A DNA stretch of 64,000 nucleotides from positions 1-64,000 of the forward strand of contig NZ_SEWF01000021.1 in NCBI RefSeq assembly GCF_004168285.1, given 5' to 3'. This stretch comes from Emticicia agri. GTDB lineage: Bacteria; Bacteroidota; Bacteroidia; Cytophagales; Spirosomataceae. Position numbers and translations under genes: made by a program. The notes under the pieces are model-generated. The model did not search any database. It saw nothing but the letters and a program-made list of their open reading frames with translations, and was not told where the DNA came from. This document shows, in pieces, positions 36,845 to 46,755 of this stretch (the first letter of the stretch is position 1; each line of letters begins with the position of its first letter).

Positions 36845-37870
36845 TCAGGCTACTTGTCTTAAATTAAGTGTCAGTTCAGTCGTATAAAAATTATCTTTTT
36901 CCTCTACCAGCAACGAATGTTGGTCCGGATATAGCAATTCCAATCTTCTTTTTACATTGGTAAGACCAATGCCCGAGGCTCCGTCTTTTACCTCCTGAAT
37001 ATCTTTATTAAATTTATTCATTACCTTAAAAAGAAGCTGATTATCAATCATTTGCAGTTCTACCCTGATGATAGGTTTCTCTATCATACCTACGCCATGT
37101 TTAAAGGCATTTTCGACAAATGGTATCAGTAGCATAGGCTCAATATTTTTACTGAAAGTAGGCACTTTTACCATAAAGTCTATATCAACATAGTCTCCGA
37201 AACGCAGCTTTTGCAAATCAATATAGTTTTGCAGGTATTTTACCTCATTGTCAAGGGTTATCTGTTTATCGTCCTTTTCATAAAGCATATACCGCAATAA
37301 ATCCGACATTTTCAATAAAACAGGCTCAACGAGGTTTGATTTTTTTCTGTTCAGGGCCACCAGACTATTAAGCAGATTAAACATAAAATGCGGAGAAATC
37401 TGCGAGCGTAAAAATGAAAGTTCAGACTTTAGTCTTTCATGCTCATTATCACGCTGTGAACTTTGTTGTTTTTGATAAAATGTAAAGAAACTATAGGAAG
37501 CACTAATGCCAAAAATATACAAATACTGAAGAAAACCATTCACATAAAACAGAGTCTGATTAATGTCGTTACCTACAAAATTTATTCGAGCCATATATCT
37601 CCCTACTAACAATACAGCAATTACTACAACCAGATAAATAAAATACCTGATAGGCCTTTGTTTGTAAACTTTGGGGAATAAATATTCGGAGTGAAAATAA
37701 AACAGGAATATAGCCGAAAAAGAAGCATAAGCCCAATAATAGCCATTGCTATAAGGATTAACCTGCGGTCTTGAACTATCTCGCAAATTAATGTTCAATT
37801 GCGGTAAGGCGGTATAACCTAACCACATAATGATATGAAGAAATGGATATAGATACCTGTTTTTAAACAT
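36845..37870 (-). CDS. LytS-like membrane histidine kinase
   Basis: A 341-residue kinase. About four N-terminal membrane segments (residues about 5-130) have no visible sensor domain. A short coiled region then leads to the His_kinase block FLRSQISPHFMFNLLNSLVAL (phospho-acceptor His in SPHF). The ATPase part has LLIPFVENAFKHGVG and GIGLTNVKRRLELLY. Its partner regulator follows. The 8-bp inverted repeat at 37957-37982 is about 90 bases upstream of its start. Confidence 0.93.
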   Translation of the reverse strand: MFKNRYLYPFLHIIMWLGYTALPQLNINLRDSSRPQVNPYSNGYYWAYASFSAIFLFYFHSEYLFPKVYKQRPIRYFIYLVVVIAVLLVGRYMARINFVGNDINQTLFYVNGFLQYLYIFGISASYSFFTFYQKQQSSQRDNEHERLKSELSFLRSQISPHFMFNLLNSLVALNRKKSNLVEPVLLKMSDLLRYMLYEKDDKQITLDNEVKYLQNYIDLQKLRFGDYVDIDFMVKVPTFSKNIEPMLLIPFVENAFKHGVGMIEKPIIRVELQMIDNQLLFKVMNKFNKDIQEVKDGASGIGLTNVKRRLELLYPDQHSLLVEEKDNFYTTELTLNLRQVA

Positions 37871-37956
37871 TTGTCCGGAGTTTCAGTACAATATAGAGTT
37901 AATTAAGCATAAAGAAATTCTTTTAAGATAAAGCAGTAGTGGAATAAGACCATTAT

Positions 37957-37982
37957 TATAATTGTATAGACTTGCAATTATA
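37957..37982. repeat. 8-bp inverted repeat upstream of the histidine kinase
   Basis: TATAATTG and CAATTATA are separated by 10 bases in the 260-base gap before the kinase gene. It could be an operator, but is AT-rich and may be chance. Confidence 0.3.
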
Positions 37983-38040
37983 ACAAATTACAGCATCATT
38001 TATGAATCTAAAGTCGTCAAATCAGTCAATGTAAATGAAA

Positions 38041-38087
38041 AAAAATAAAGAAAAGCCATATACCGAATAATGCTTACAGTATATGGC
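38041..38087 (-). terminator. Terminator of the amylase-transporter operon
   Basis: A 9-bp perfect stem (38055-38063 with 38079-38087) is followed on the minus strand by TTTTCTTTATTTTT, 44 bases past the transporter stop. Confidence 0.85.
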
Positions 38088-38130
38088 AGTTTGTAGAATT
38101 ATACGATTTCAATCGCAAAAATAACAATTA

Positions 38131-39675
38131 TCAGTCTTTATCTTCTACCCGTAGAGCTAATAAGCCTGCTAATATCATAGACACACCGCCTAAAACAATC
38201 GTGTTTAAAGTATTAGCACCGAAAACTTTCATTGTAAAGAATCCTAAAATTGTAGCGGCAACAATTTGAGGAATAACAATAAAGAAATTGAAAACCCCCA
38301 TATAATAACCCATTTTGTTGGCGGGTAATGCTCCAGAAAGAATGGCATAAGGCATAGATAATATACTTGCCCAGGCAATACCAACCATACCCATTGAAAG
38401 AATGATTAATTGCGGATTGGTAATAAAATAAATAGAAATCAGGCCGATTCCGCCAATAATCAGGCAAATCATGTGGGTAACTTTACGATTGGTGCGCAGG
38501 GCAATGAGTGGAATAATAAAGGCAAATAAAGCCGCTATTCCGTTTCTTACACTTGAGCAAAGATTTAACCAGTCGGCGCCGTCGTTATACTCATGCTTTA
38601 CTCTTTGCAATACACTTACTTCTTCAGCGCTGAGTATATTTTCTTTGTTTTCTTCAAAATAATTAGCCAGATTAATGGAGATAGTTACAGGGTTCTGATT
38701 AGCTCTGTATTCGTTTATCTCATTAATATCAGCCTGTAGCGATTTGAATATCTTGCCTTCTTTCGCATCTAATTGTGGTGATTGTAATTTAGCCTGCAAA
38801 GCCGTTTCCATTTTTGTTACCAGTGCTTTATCCACCTTCATATTATATTTGGTGCTTGTAACAGCATTGGTACTATAAATCCACATAGCGAACAGACCAA
38901 ACCACGTAAAAAACTGCACAACAGCCAACTGAGCCATCGTTTTAGGCATTTTAAAGATTCCTACAAAGGTTTCTTTAAACCCGTCCATAAAACTGGCTTT
39001 TTTTAACTCCTTCTTAAACTCCTCCATATCTTCCGGAGGGAATTCATCAGTGGTAAAAACCGTATATAATACTGCTGTCAGGAATGCTACACCGCCTATA
39101 TAAAAGCTATACTTAACCGAGTCAGGAATTTCTCCAGCAGGGGCCGTATTACTAAAATGAAACCAGTTAGTGAAAATATAGGGTAATAAAGCGGCAATAA
39201 CCGAACCCACCCCGATAAAGAAACTCTGCATGGCAAAACCTGTAGTTCTTTGTTTAGAGTTTAGTTTATCCCCGACAAATGCCCTGAACGGCTCCATAGA
39301 AATATTAATAGAAGCATCAAGAATCCAGAGCATTCCCCCGGCAACCCACAAGACCGACGAATTAGGCATCACAAAGAGAGCAATTGTGGCTAAAATTGCG
39401 CCGATAAAGAAAAAGGGTCTTCTTCTTCCCCAGTAAGGATGCCAGGTGCGGTCGCTCAGATAGCCGATAATCGGCTGCACTACTAAGCCTGTTACAGGCG
39501 CAGCTATCCAAAGCAAAGGTATTTCATCTTTATTAGCTCCTAAGGTTTCAAAAATGCGGCTAACATTGGAGTTCTGTAATTCGAATCCGAACTGAATACC
39601 GAAAAAGCCGAAACTCATATTCCATATCTGCCAGAACGAAAGTAGTGGTTTGTCTTTGTTGACACTCGATGCCAT
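38131..39675 (-). CDS. SLC45-like MFS sugar transporter
   Basis: A 514-residue inner-membrane transporter with about 12 membrane segments. SFGFFGIQFGFELQNSNVSRIFE in segment 1 and GYLSDRTWHPYWGRRRPFFFIG in the first cytoplasmic loop are hallmarks of the SLC45/sucrose-maltose porter group. Residues about 275-365 form a charged loop, rich in Lys, Glu, Gln and Asn, between membrane segments 7 and 8 that is longer than in plain MFS porters. It lies 45 bases downstream of a secreted GH13 amylase on the same strand and next to a maltose phosphorylase locus, so maltose or short maltodextrin import is likely. No TonB receptor or SusD-like gene is in the locus. Confidence 0.88.
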   Translation of the reverse strand: MASSVNKDKPLLSFWQIWNMSFGFFGIQFGFELQNSNVSRIFETLGANKDEIPLLWIAAPVTGLVVQPIIGYLSDRTWHPYWGRRRPFFFIGAILATIALFVMPNSSVLWVAGGMLWILDASINISMEPFRAFVGDKLNSKQRTTGFAMQSFFIGVGSVIAALLPYIFTNWFHFSNTAPAGEIPDSVKYSFYIGGVAFLTAVLYTVFTTDEFPPEDMEEFKKELKKASFMDGFKETFVGIFKMPKTMAQLAVVQFFTWFGLFAMWIYSTNAVTSTKYNMKVDKALVTKMETALQAKLQSPQLDAKEGKIFKSLQADINEINEYRANQNPVTISINLANYFEENKENILSAEEVSVLQRVKHEYNDGADWLNLCSSVRNGIAALFAFIIPLIALRTNRKVTHMICLIIGGIGLISIYFITNPQLIILSMGMVGIAWASILSMPYAILSGALPANKMGYYMGVFNFFIVIPQIVAATILGFFTMKVFGANTLNTIVLGGVSMILAGLLALRVEDKD

Positions 39676-39720
39676 TATCTGATTGGGTTTATATAGGTTA
39701 AAGGGTTGGTTTGCTATTTT

Positions 39721-41532
39721 TTATTTAATCTCAAATATCAGCACACTGTTTTTCGGAATATCAACTTTTACTTTGTCGGCTTTTCCTTCTTCAATAACTA
39801 ATTTATTACCAAAAACTCCTTTAAAAGTATATTTTTGAGAAGGGTCAAGCTTCATCATTTCCCATGCACCAACGGGGATATTAACAGCAGTTGAATATGA
39901 ATTTTCTAAGTCAAAGTTGCAAATAAACAATAATTTTTGCTTTTCGGTAAATCTCAGGTAACTAAATATTTTTTGGTCGTTATAATGAGGTGCCTGACCG
40001 TTATTATTCACGTATTGTAAATCGAAGAATTGTCCATTCCGCACAGCATCGCTGGTATTCACAAATTTTAGTAAATCGGCATAGAATTTCCTTATTTTCT
40101 TTTGTTCGGTAGTCATTTTACCACCATCATATTTATGGTCATTCACCCAATTCTGAAACTCCGGCACACCCCAGTAATCAAAAATAGTAGTACGTCCGTC
40201 ATCGCCGCTAAAGCCTTCCGCTACATTAGGATTTACCCCTAACTCCTGTCCGAAATACAGCATGACTGGCCCCGAATGGAGCGTAGCACTCACAATCATT
40301 GAGGGAATTGCTTTAAAGGCATCTCCAACAAAAAACTTGGAACAGATGCGGTGTTCGTCATGATTCTCTAAAAAACGAATCATCTGATTGGCAAAATTTC
40401 CTGACTCATTCTGCCAGACCTTCGTAATATCGTTAGCATCTCCCCCACCCTGCATCAAACGTCTTAAACCATCATATAAACCCACTTTATCATACAGATA
40501 ATCGAATTTACCTTCGGCAATGTAAGACCAGTAAGCCGATGGGTTATAGATTTCTGCAATGAAAATCAGATGAGGGTTTACTTTTTTCACCTCGGGTATT
40601 ACCCAGCCCCAAAACTCTTTAGGAACCATTTCTGCCATGTCGCATCTGAAACCATCTATACCTTTCGAAGCCCAGAAAAGAAGAATGTCTTTCATTTTCA
40701 ACCAGGTATTGGGCACAGGATTAAAATGCGTACTGCGATTATCCAGATAGTCAATGCCGTAGTTAAGTTTTACAGTTTCAAACCAGTCGTTTATACTGGG
40801 AATGGAAGTAAAAACATCATTTCCTGTTGCTTTAGCTGGATTTTCTATAAAGGGTTCGGCAACTTTCACAGGCGGATTCACATTTTCAGGAACCACAAAC
40901 TGCTGCCCTTCTATGTAGTAGAAATTATTATTAGGCGCAAAACTTTTCAATTTATCATCATCTTCACCTAAGTCTTTTACGTGTGGTGGTTTCACATCAG
41001 AATGGTATTGACGTGCTACGTGGTTAGGCACAAAATCTATGACTACCTTCAAATCATTTTTATGGCTTCGCTTCACCAATGACTCAAATTCTTTCATCCT
41101 GTTTTTTACATTTACAGCTAAGTCGGGGTCAACATCGTAGTAGTCTTTAACTGCATAAGGCGAGCCTGCCATTCCTTTTACCACCAGTGGATTATCTTTC
41201 TGAATACCATATTTAGAATAATCTGTCATGGTTGCGTGTTCAATTACACCCGTGTACCATACATGAGATACACCAAATTTCTTTAAAGCCTGCAAGGCTT
41301 TGTCGTTGATGTCATTAAACTTTCCACAACCATTTTCCTTGATTGTTCCGTTGAATTTGTTTGTTGTTTTGGTATTGCTGAATAACCTCGTGTAGATTTG
41401 ATAAACCACCAGTTTATCGGTTTTTTTTTCACTTTCTTTTTTTTCTTTGGTCATTTTTGTAGGGGTTTGCGCTATTGCCCAGTTATAAAAGAATAACACC
41501 GCAAAGCATATAATCTTATACATCTTGCACAT
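39721..41532 (-). CDS. Secreted GH13 alpha-amylase
   Basis: A 603-residue protein with a signal peptide (about 1-22, ending NWAIAQ). The GH13 conserved regions are in order: VVIDFVPNH (163-171), GFRCDMAE with nucleophile Asp298, LIFIAEIYN with acid/base Glu327, and FLENHDEH (about 400) with the transition-state Asp. A beta-sandwich C-terminal domain follows. The spacing between regions I and II is long and has a PPHVKDLGEDDDK insert. Two possible ATG starts (41532 and 41523) are three codons apart. It is transcribed with the transporter and is divergent from a second GH13 gene. It would hydrolyse alpha-1,4-glucans outside the inner membrane. Confidence 0.93.
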   Translation of the reverse strand: MCKMYKIICFAVLFFYNWAIAQTPTKMTKEKKESEKKTDKLVVYQIYTRLFSNTKTTNKFNGTIKENGCGKFNDINDKALQALKKFGVSHVWYTGVIEHATMTDYSKYGIQKDNPLVVKGMAGSPYAVKDYYDVDPDLAVNVKNRMKEFESLVKRSHKNDLKVVIDFVPNHVARQYHSDVKPPHVKDLGEDDDKLKSFAPNNNFYYIEGQQFVVPENVNPPVKVAEPFIENPAKATGNDVFTSIPSINDWFETVKLNYGIDYLDNRSTHFNPVPNTWLKMKDILLFWASKGIDGFRCDMAEMVPKEFWGWVIPEVKKVNPHLIFIAEIYNPSAYWSYIAEGKFDYLYDKVGLYDGLRRLMQGGGDANDITKVWQNESGNFANQMIRFLENHDEHRICSKFFVGDAFKAIPSMIVSATLHSGPVMLYFGQELGVNPNVAEGFSGDDGRTTIFDYWGVPEFQNWVNDHKYDGGKMTTEQKKIRKFYADLLKFVNTSDAVRNGQFFDLQYVNNNGQAPHYNDQKIFSYLRFTEKQKLLFICNFDLENSYSTAVNIPVGAWEMMKLDPSQKYTFKGVFGNKLVIEEGKADKVKVDIPKNSVLIFEIK

Positions 41533-41533
41533 A

Positions 41534-41623
41534 GGTTAAAGTGTTTTCAAATCTAATGAGTATTTTTTTATGAAAAAAAACTTTGTTTGTGTTATTTTGC
41601 CAGATAAACGAAACACTTTACCT
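41534..41623. promoter_or_regulatory. Divergent control region of the two amylase genes with inverted repeats
   Basis: GGTTAAAGTGTTTTC at 41534-41548 and GAAACACTTTACC at about 41610-41622 are inverted near-copies, one beside each start codon. Between them, minus-strand TAGATTTG (complement of 41548-41555) fits the -7 element of the leftward gene and TTATTTTG at 41592-41599 is a near match for the rightward gene. The paired sites could bind a maltose regulator, which is not encoded in the window. Confidence 0.45.
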
Positions 41624-41625
41624 CT

Positions 41626-43500
41626 ATGAAATCCCTGTCAAAATCGGCAATTCTTGTTTTTGTACAATTATTACTATTTACTGAACTTTTTGGACAAAAA
41701 CCTGATTTGCAACGAATCAACCCTACCAACTGGTGGGTAGGCATGAAAAACCCCAACCTCCAAATCTTGCTTTATGGCAATAATATAGCTGCTCAGCAAC
41801 TCACTTTACAACCCTATGCAGGGGTAAAAATAAAAAAGACAAATAAGGTCGAAAACCCGAATTATCTATTTGTAGACTTAGAAATTGCCAAAACTACCAA
41901 GGCAGGAAAACTGGCTTTTACCTTGGGAACAGGAGCAGATGCCCTGAAAATTGATTATGAGCTAAAATCGAGAACAGCCAAACCACAAGCCGTAACGCAG
42001 GCAGATGTGGTTTATCTGATTATGCCTGACCGTTTCTCTAACGGAGACGAAACCAATGATAAATTTGACAATATGGTTGATAATAATTCTGATAGAAAAA
42101 ACCCTTGGTTGCGTCATGGAGGAGATTTACAGGGTATTATCAATCATTTAGATTATATCAAAGAATTAGGCGCTACTTCTATCTGGCTTACCCCTGTTGT
42201 TGAAAATAACCAGCCTGTTACCAATGAAGGCGGTACTATGCGCAGTGCGTATCATGGTTATGGTTTTACAGACCATTATAATGTTGACAAAAGATTAGGA
42301 GGGAATGAAGCCTACCTGAAACTTATTAAAGTTGCCCACGAGAAAGGCATTAAAGTGATACAGGATGCTGTGTATAACCATGTGGGTATCAACCACTGGT
42401 TTTTAAGAGATATGCCTTCGAAAGACTGGCTGAATCGGTGGGATAGCTATACCAATACTTCTTATAAAGATCAACCAATATTCGACATTCATGCCTCAGA
42501 ATACGACAAAAAAGTAACGTCAAATGGTTGGTTTGTACCCTTTTTACCTGATTTGAATCAGAAAAACCCGTTTCTGGCAAACTTTCTGATTCAACATGCC
42601 CTCTGGACAATCGAATATTTTGATATTGACGCCTGGCGGATTGACACATATATTTATAATGATATGGAGTTTATGAACAGGTGTAATAAGGCTATTTTAG
42701 ACGAGCACCCCACTATGTTGATTTTTGGAGAGTCGGCCGTAGGAACAGTTGTCAGTCAGTCATACTTCACCAAAAACAATTTTAATATTCCCTTTAAATG
42801 CAATCTACCTTCAAGCTGTGATTTTCAGGTTCAGAGTGCCATTAACACTGCTTTGAACGAAAAATTCGGATGGAGTGAAGGTGTAAATCGGTTATATCAG
42901 GTAATTGCACAGGACATGGTTTATCAGAACCCTGAAAGATTAGTGCCTTTTGTTGAAAACCATGATAGCGACAGATATTTCTCTGTCATCGGCGAAGACT
43001 TTAATAAATATAAGATGGGGCTTACATGGCTTTATACCTTACGGGGGATTCCACAAATGTATTATGGCACAGAAATTCTGATGAAAAACTTTAAAAATCC
43101 AACCGATGCCGAGGTGAGGAAAGATTTTCCGGGGGGCTGGGCTGGCGACAAAGAAAATAAATTTGTAGCAAGTGGCCGAAATGACAAAGAAAATGAAGCA
43201 TTTGAGTGGAACAAGAAACTTCTGAATTATCGCAAAACATCAGAGGCTATTACTCAGGGTAAGATGAAACAATTTTTACCATTCGACGGGATTTATGTGT
43301 ATTTCAGATATACAGATAAACAACGTGTAATGGTTGTCAGCAACTCTAATACTACTGAAAAAGAAATCAGCACTAAAAATTTTGCCGAGATTTTAAAAAC
43401 GTCTCAATCTGCAAAAAATATCATGACTGGTGAGACCCTGAATGATATAAAAAACATAAAAGTTCCTCCAATGACAGCCCTTATCTTAGAGATTAATTAA
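41626..43500 (+). CDS. Secreted neopullulanase/cyclomaltodextrinase-like GH13 enzyme
   Basis: A 624-residue protein with a signal peptide (about 1-23, ending ELFGQ). An N-terminal beta domain (about 24-125, with INPTNWWVGMKNPNLQILLYG) is typical of SusA-like neopullulanases. The barrel has LIMPDRFSNGDETND, then DAVYNHVG, AWRIDTY with Asp340, IFGESAVG with Glu369 and VENHDSDR with Asp447. It would cut alpha-glucan or cyclodextrins to maltose and glucose in the periplasm. It opens a rightward unit of beta-phosphoglucomutase, maltose phosphorylase and a small protein, though a stem-loop separates it from them. Confidence 0.93.
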   Translation: MKSLSKSAILVFVQLLLFTELFGQKPDLQRINPTNWWVGMKNPNLQILLYGNNIAAQQLTLQPYAGVKIKKTNKVENPNYLFVDLEIAKTTKAGKLAFTLGTGADALKIDYELKSRTAKPQAVTQADVVYLIMPDRFSNGDETNDKFDNMVDNNSDRKNPWLRHGGDLQGIINHLDYIKELGATSIWLTPVVENNQPVTNEGGTMRSAYHGYGFTDHYNVDKRLGGNEAYLKLIKVAHEKGIKVIQDAVYNHVGINHWFLRDMPSKDWLNRWDSYTNTSYKDQPIFDIHASEYDKKVTSNGWFVPFLPDLNQKNPFLANFLIQHALWTIEYFDIDAWRIDTYIYNDMEFMNRCNKAILDEHPTMLIFGESAVGTVVSQSYFTKNNFNIPFKCNLPSSCDFQVQSAINTALNEKFGWSEGVNRLYQVIAQDMVYQNPERLVPFVENHDSDRYFSVIGEDFNKYKMGLTWLYTLRGIPQMYYGTEILMKNFKNPTDAEVRKDFPGGWAGDKENKFVASGRNDKENEAFEWNKKLLNYRKTSEAITQGKMKQFLPFDGIYVYFRYTDKQRVMVVSNSNTTEKEISTKNFAEILKTSQSAKNIMTGETLNDIKNIKVPPMTALILEIN

Positions 43501-43524
43501 GTTCACTTATTAAAAAAATACAAT

Positions 43525-43560
43525 TAAGCGCAATTTTCTGGCTAACAACAATTGCGCTTA
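43525..43560 (+). promoter_or_regulatory. Stem-loop between the amylase and beta-phosphoglucomutase genes
   Basis: TAAGCGCAATT and AATTGCGCTTA form a perfect 11-bp stem around 14 bases. There is no T-run after it, so it is more likely an mRNA-stabilising or weak terminator element than a full terminator. Confidence 0.5.
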
Positions 43561-43675
43561 GAAAAACTATTTGTTAATTTGTAATACCGCAGAAAATAAT
43601 TATTTGGGTTTATAGACGACGGATAGTTTACAGCTACAAACCTGATTAAGATTGCCAAAACAACCCAAGAAAAAG

Positions 43676-44326
43676 ATGATTAAAGCATTCCTATTTGATT
43701 TAGACGGAGTAATCGTTGATACTGCCATATACCACTATCAGGCCTGGAAACAGATGGCAAATGGTTTAGGGTTTGATATTTCAGAAGAATTTAATGAGCA
43801 ACTGAAAGGGGTCAGCCGTATGGACTCGCTGGACATTATACTGACACATGGCGGGATTGAACTAAGTCAGGAAGAAAAATTAGCTTTAGCTACCCAAAAA
43901 AATGAAAATTATCTTAATCTGGTTAGCAAAATGAGTCCTGAAGATATTCTGCCGGGAGTAACCGACTTTTTTGCACAGGTAAAAAAAGAAAATATTAAAA
44001 CAGCACTGGGTTCAGTAAGTAAAAATGCCAAGTTAATTTTGGAAAGCATTGGTATGTCTGATGATTTTGATGCCATTATTGATGGTACTAAAATAGCTAA
44101 AGGCAAACCAGACCCGGAAGTGTTTCTGAAAGGTGCTGAAGAACTGGTTGTATTACCAGAAGAATGTCTGGTGTTTGAAGATGCAGTGGCAGGCGTAGAA
44201 GCAGGCAAAAACGGTGGCATGAAAGTAGTAGGTATTGGCAAAAAGGAGGTACTTACACAAGCCGATGTAGTTTTTGAAAATCTTGTAGGCGTTGATATTC
44301 ATGAATTATTAGCCCAGATAAATTAA
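43676..44326 (+). CDS. pgmB: Beta-phosphoglucomutase
   Basis: A 216-residue HAD-superfamily enzyme from ATG 43676; a TTG eight codons earlier adds a basic non-conserved leader. Motif I FDLDGVIVDT has nucleophile Asp8 and acid/base Asp10. YHYQAWKQMA and GVSRMDSLDIIL are specific cap-domain blocks of beta-phosphoglucomutase. LGSVSKNAK and FEDAVAGVEAGK are the remaining HAD motifs. It converts beta-glucose-1-phosphate, the product of the GH65 phosphorylase next to it, to glucose-6-phosphate. It is 106 bases before that gene. Confidence 0.95.
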   Translation: MIKAFLFDLDGVIVDTAIYHYQAWKQMANGLGFDISEEFNEQLKGVSRMDSLDIILTHGGIELSQEEKLALATQKNENYLNLVSKMSPEDILPGVTDFFAQVKKENIKTALGSVSKNAKLILESIGMSDDFDAIIDGTKIAKGKPDPEVFLKGAEELVVLPEECLVFEDAVAGVEAGKNGGMKVVGIGKKEVLTQADVVFENLVGVDIHELLAQIN

Positions 44327-44432
44327 CCTTGCGTATTAGACTTTAAGACAGTTACGATTTCCAAAGAAGATAACTAATTACAAAACACTTACTTTAACCT
44401 TTAATAAGCGACAACCGCTATAAAAAACGCGT

Positions 44433-46754
44433 ATGAAAAATTATATTGTCCATGATGAATGGTGCATTATTGAAGAGGGTTTTCATCCGGAATATAACGA
44501 AATTACTGAGAGTCTGATGAGCCTGGGAAATGGACGTATGGGAGGCAGAGGTAATTTCGAAGAAAAATATTCAGGTAAAACCCTACAAGGTAATTATGTA
44601 GCCGGTGTATGGTTTCCTGACAAAACTCGTGTAGGTTGGTGGAAAAATGGTTATCCTAATTATTTTGCCAAAGTACTAAATGCTTGTAACTGGACTGGTA
44701 TTGACCTTGAGATTGACGGAGAGACCCTTGATTTAGCCAGATGTGAAGTGTCTGAATTCAGACGTGTGCTGAATATGCAGGAAGGAACACTTGAACGCTC
44801 TTTTGTGGTAAAACTCCCCTCAGGTAAATCTTTAAAAATAAACACGCTACGATTTTGTAGTTTAAAAGACGACGAAGCCGGAGCCATAAGCTATTCCATT
44901 ACACCGCTGAATTTTTCAACACAAGCTAAATTAACCGTTTCTTTAGATGGAGATATTTCTAATAAAGACTCTAACCACGGAGAAAAATTCTGGAATGAGA
45001 TTAGCAAAGAAACAACACATGGTGAGTGTTATCTAACCTTAGAAACCAAAAAGTCTAAATGGGACTCGGTGCCTACTTTTCAGGTTTGTACAGGCATGAA
45101 GTTCGAGTGTTTCAAGGGTGGCGAGTCAGTCGATTGTCAAACCATGCCTATCAAAAAGGATAAGTATGTAGCCAATGAAGTAAAATTATCATTGAAGCAA
45201 AACGAAGAAACCGTGATTTATAAATATGCGGTGAATCTGTCCTCTGAAAATTATCCAGTTGAAAACCTTACGGCTGAGGCCAAAAATTATCTGGCAAGAA
45301 TTACAGCTAAAGGTTTTAATCAAATGTTAGAGGAGCAGATACTAACCTGGAAAGCCAAATGGGAAGGGAATGATATTCAGATTGATGGCGATGTGGCGGC
45401 ACAACAAGGGATAAGATTTAATATTTTTCATCTACAACAAACTTATACCGGAGAAGATTCAAGACTGAATATTGGCCCTAAAGGATTTACAGGTGAAAAA
45501 TATGGCGGCTCTACCTACTGGGATACAGAGGCCTACTGCCTGCCTTTTTATCTTTCAACGTCAGAACAAAAAGTTGCACGTAATTTATTGGTTTACAGAC
45601 ACAATCATCTGAAAAGAGCTATTGAGAATGCTGAAAAACTCGGCTTTTCAAATGGTGCTGCTTTATACCCGATGGTTACAATGAATGGAGAAGAATGTCA
45701 TAATGAATGGGAAATTACCTTTGAAGAAATTCATCGCAACGGAGCTATTGCCTATGCCATCTATGACTATATCAGATATACAAACGATGAAAACTATCTG
45801 CAAGAATATGGCTTGGAAGTTTTAATCGGAATTGCCAGATTCTGGTCTCAACGCATCAACTGGTCATCGGCGCAGCAAAAATATGTAATGCTCGGGGTTA
45901 CAGGACCAAACGAATATGAAAACAATGTGAATAATAACTGGTACACCAACTATCTGGCAGTATGGTGTCTGAAATATACGCTTGAAGCCCTTGAAAAAGT
46001 TAAATCAAATCCCTTCAGATATGAACAGATTGTAAACCTGACCAGTTTCGACGAAACTGCTGAAACATCAAAATGGAAAAACATTATCAAAAATATGTAT
46101 TTCCCTTATGATGCCGAGCGGGAAGTATTTCTTCAACAGGATGGTTTTCTTGATAAAGAGTTATTGACCGTACATGATATTGCAGAACACCGCCCTATTA
46201 ACCAGAAATGGTCATGGGATAGAATTTTAAGGTCTTGCTTTATCAAACAGGCCGATGTTTTGCAAGGTTTGTATTTCTTTGAAGATGATTTTTCAGTAGA
46301 TGTATTGCGTAAAAACTTTGATTTTTACGAGCCTATGACCGTTCATGAATCATCTTTATCTCCTTGTGTGCATGTTATACAGGCAGCTAAATTGGGCAAG
46401 AAAGATAAAGCGTATGAAATGTATGTCAGAACAGCCCGTTTAGACCTTGATGATTATAATAATGATACTGAAGACGGGCTTCATATCACCTCTATGGCAG
46501 GAACCTGGATGTCGGTTGTAAAAGGATTTGGTGGGATGCGTATCAAAGAGAATACGCTCGCATTCAGTCCATTTTTGCCGGAACAATGGCAGAGTTTTTC
46601 TTTTAGAGTAGGATTCAGACAAAATGCTTTACAAGTAGCCATCTTTCATGATTATATTACGATTGATAACCTTTCAGAAACGCCTATCTCAGTATTAGTA
46701 GAAGCCGACAGAGTAACTATTAAAGGTCTGGAAACGGTAAATATTCCTCACTAA
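44433..46754 (+). CDS. GH65 maltose phosphorylase
   Basis: A 773-residue cytoplasmic enzyme. The N-terminal beta-sandwich begins IEEGFHPEYNEITESLMSLG and the alpha/alpha barrel carries the catalytic Glu494 in GVTGPNEYENNV. The phosphate-binding region follows later (HDIAEHRPINQKWSWDR, ESSLSPCVHVI). GH65 phosphorylases split an alpha-glucosyl disaccharide by phosphate with inversion, giving beta-glucose-1-phosphate. The linked beta-phosphoglucomutase and amylases make maltose the probable substrate over trehalose or kojibiose. It is followed one base later by a small repeat protein. Confidence 0.93.
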   Translation: MKNYIVHDEWCIIEEGFHPEYNEITESLMSLGNGRMGGRGNFEEKYSGKTLQGNYVAGVWFPDKTRVGWWKNGYPNYFAKVLNACNWTGIDLEIDGETLDLARCEVSEFRRVLNMQEGTLERSFVVKLPSGKSLKINTLRFCSLKDDEAGAISYSITPLNFSTQAKLTVSLDGDISNKDSNHGEKFWNEISKETTHGECYLTLETKKSKWDSVPTFQVCTGMKFECFKGGESVDCQTMPIKKDKYVANEVKLSLKQNEETVIYKYAVNLSSENYPVENLTAEAKNYLARITAKGFNQMLEEQILTWKAKWEGNDIQIDGDVAAQQGIRFNIFHLQQTYTGEDSRLNIGPKGFTGEKYGGSTYWDTEAYCLPFYLSTSEQKVARNLLVYRHNHLKRAIENAEKLGFSNGAALYPMVTMNGEECHNEWEITFEEIHRNGAIAYAIYDYIRYTNDENYLQEYGLEVLIGIARFWSQRINWSSAQQKYVMLGVTGPNEYENNVNNNWYTNYLAVWCLKYTLEALEKVKSNPFRYEQIVNLTSFDETAETSKWKNIIKNMYFPYDAEREVFLQQDGFLDKELLTVHDIAEHRPINQKWSWDRILRSCFIKQADVLQGLYFFEDDFSVDVLRKNFDFYEPMTVHESSLSPCVHVIQAAKLGKKDKAYEMYVRTARLDLDDYNNDTEDGLHITSMAGTWMSVVKGFGGMRIKENTLAFSPFLPEQWQSFSFRVGFRQNALQVAIFHDYITIDNLSETPISVLVEADRVTIKGLETVNIPH

Positions 46755-46755
46755 A

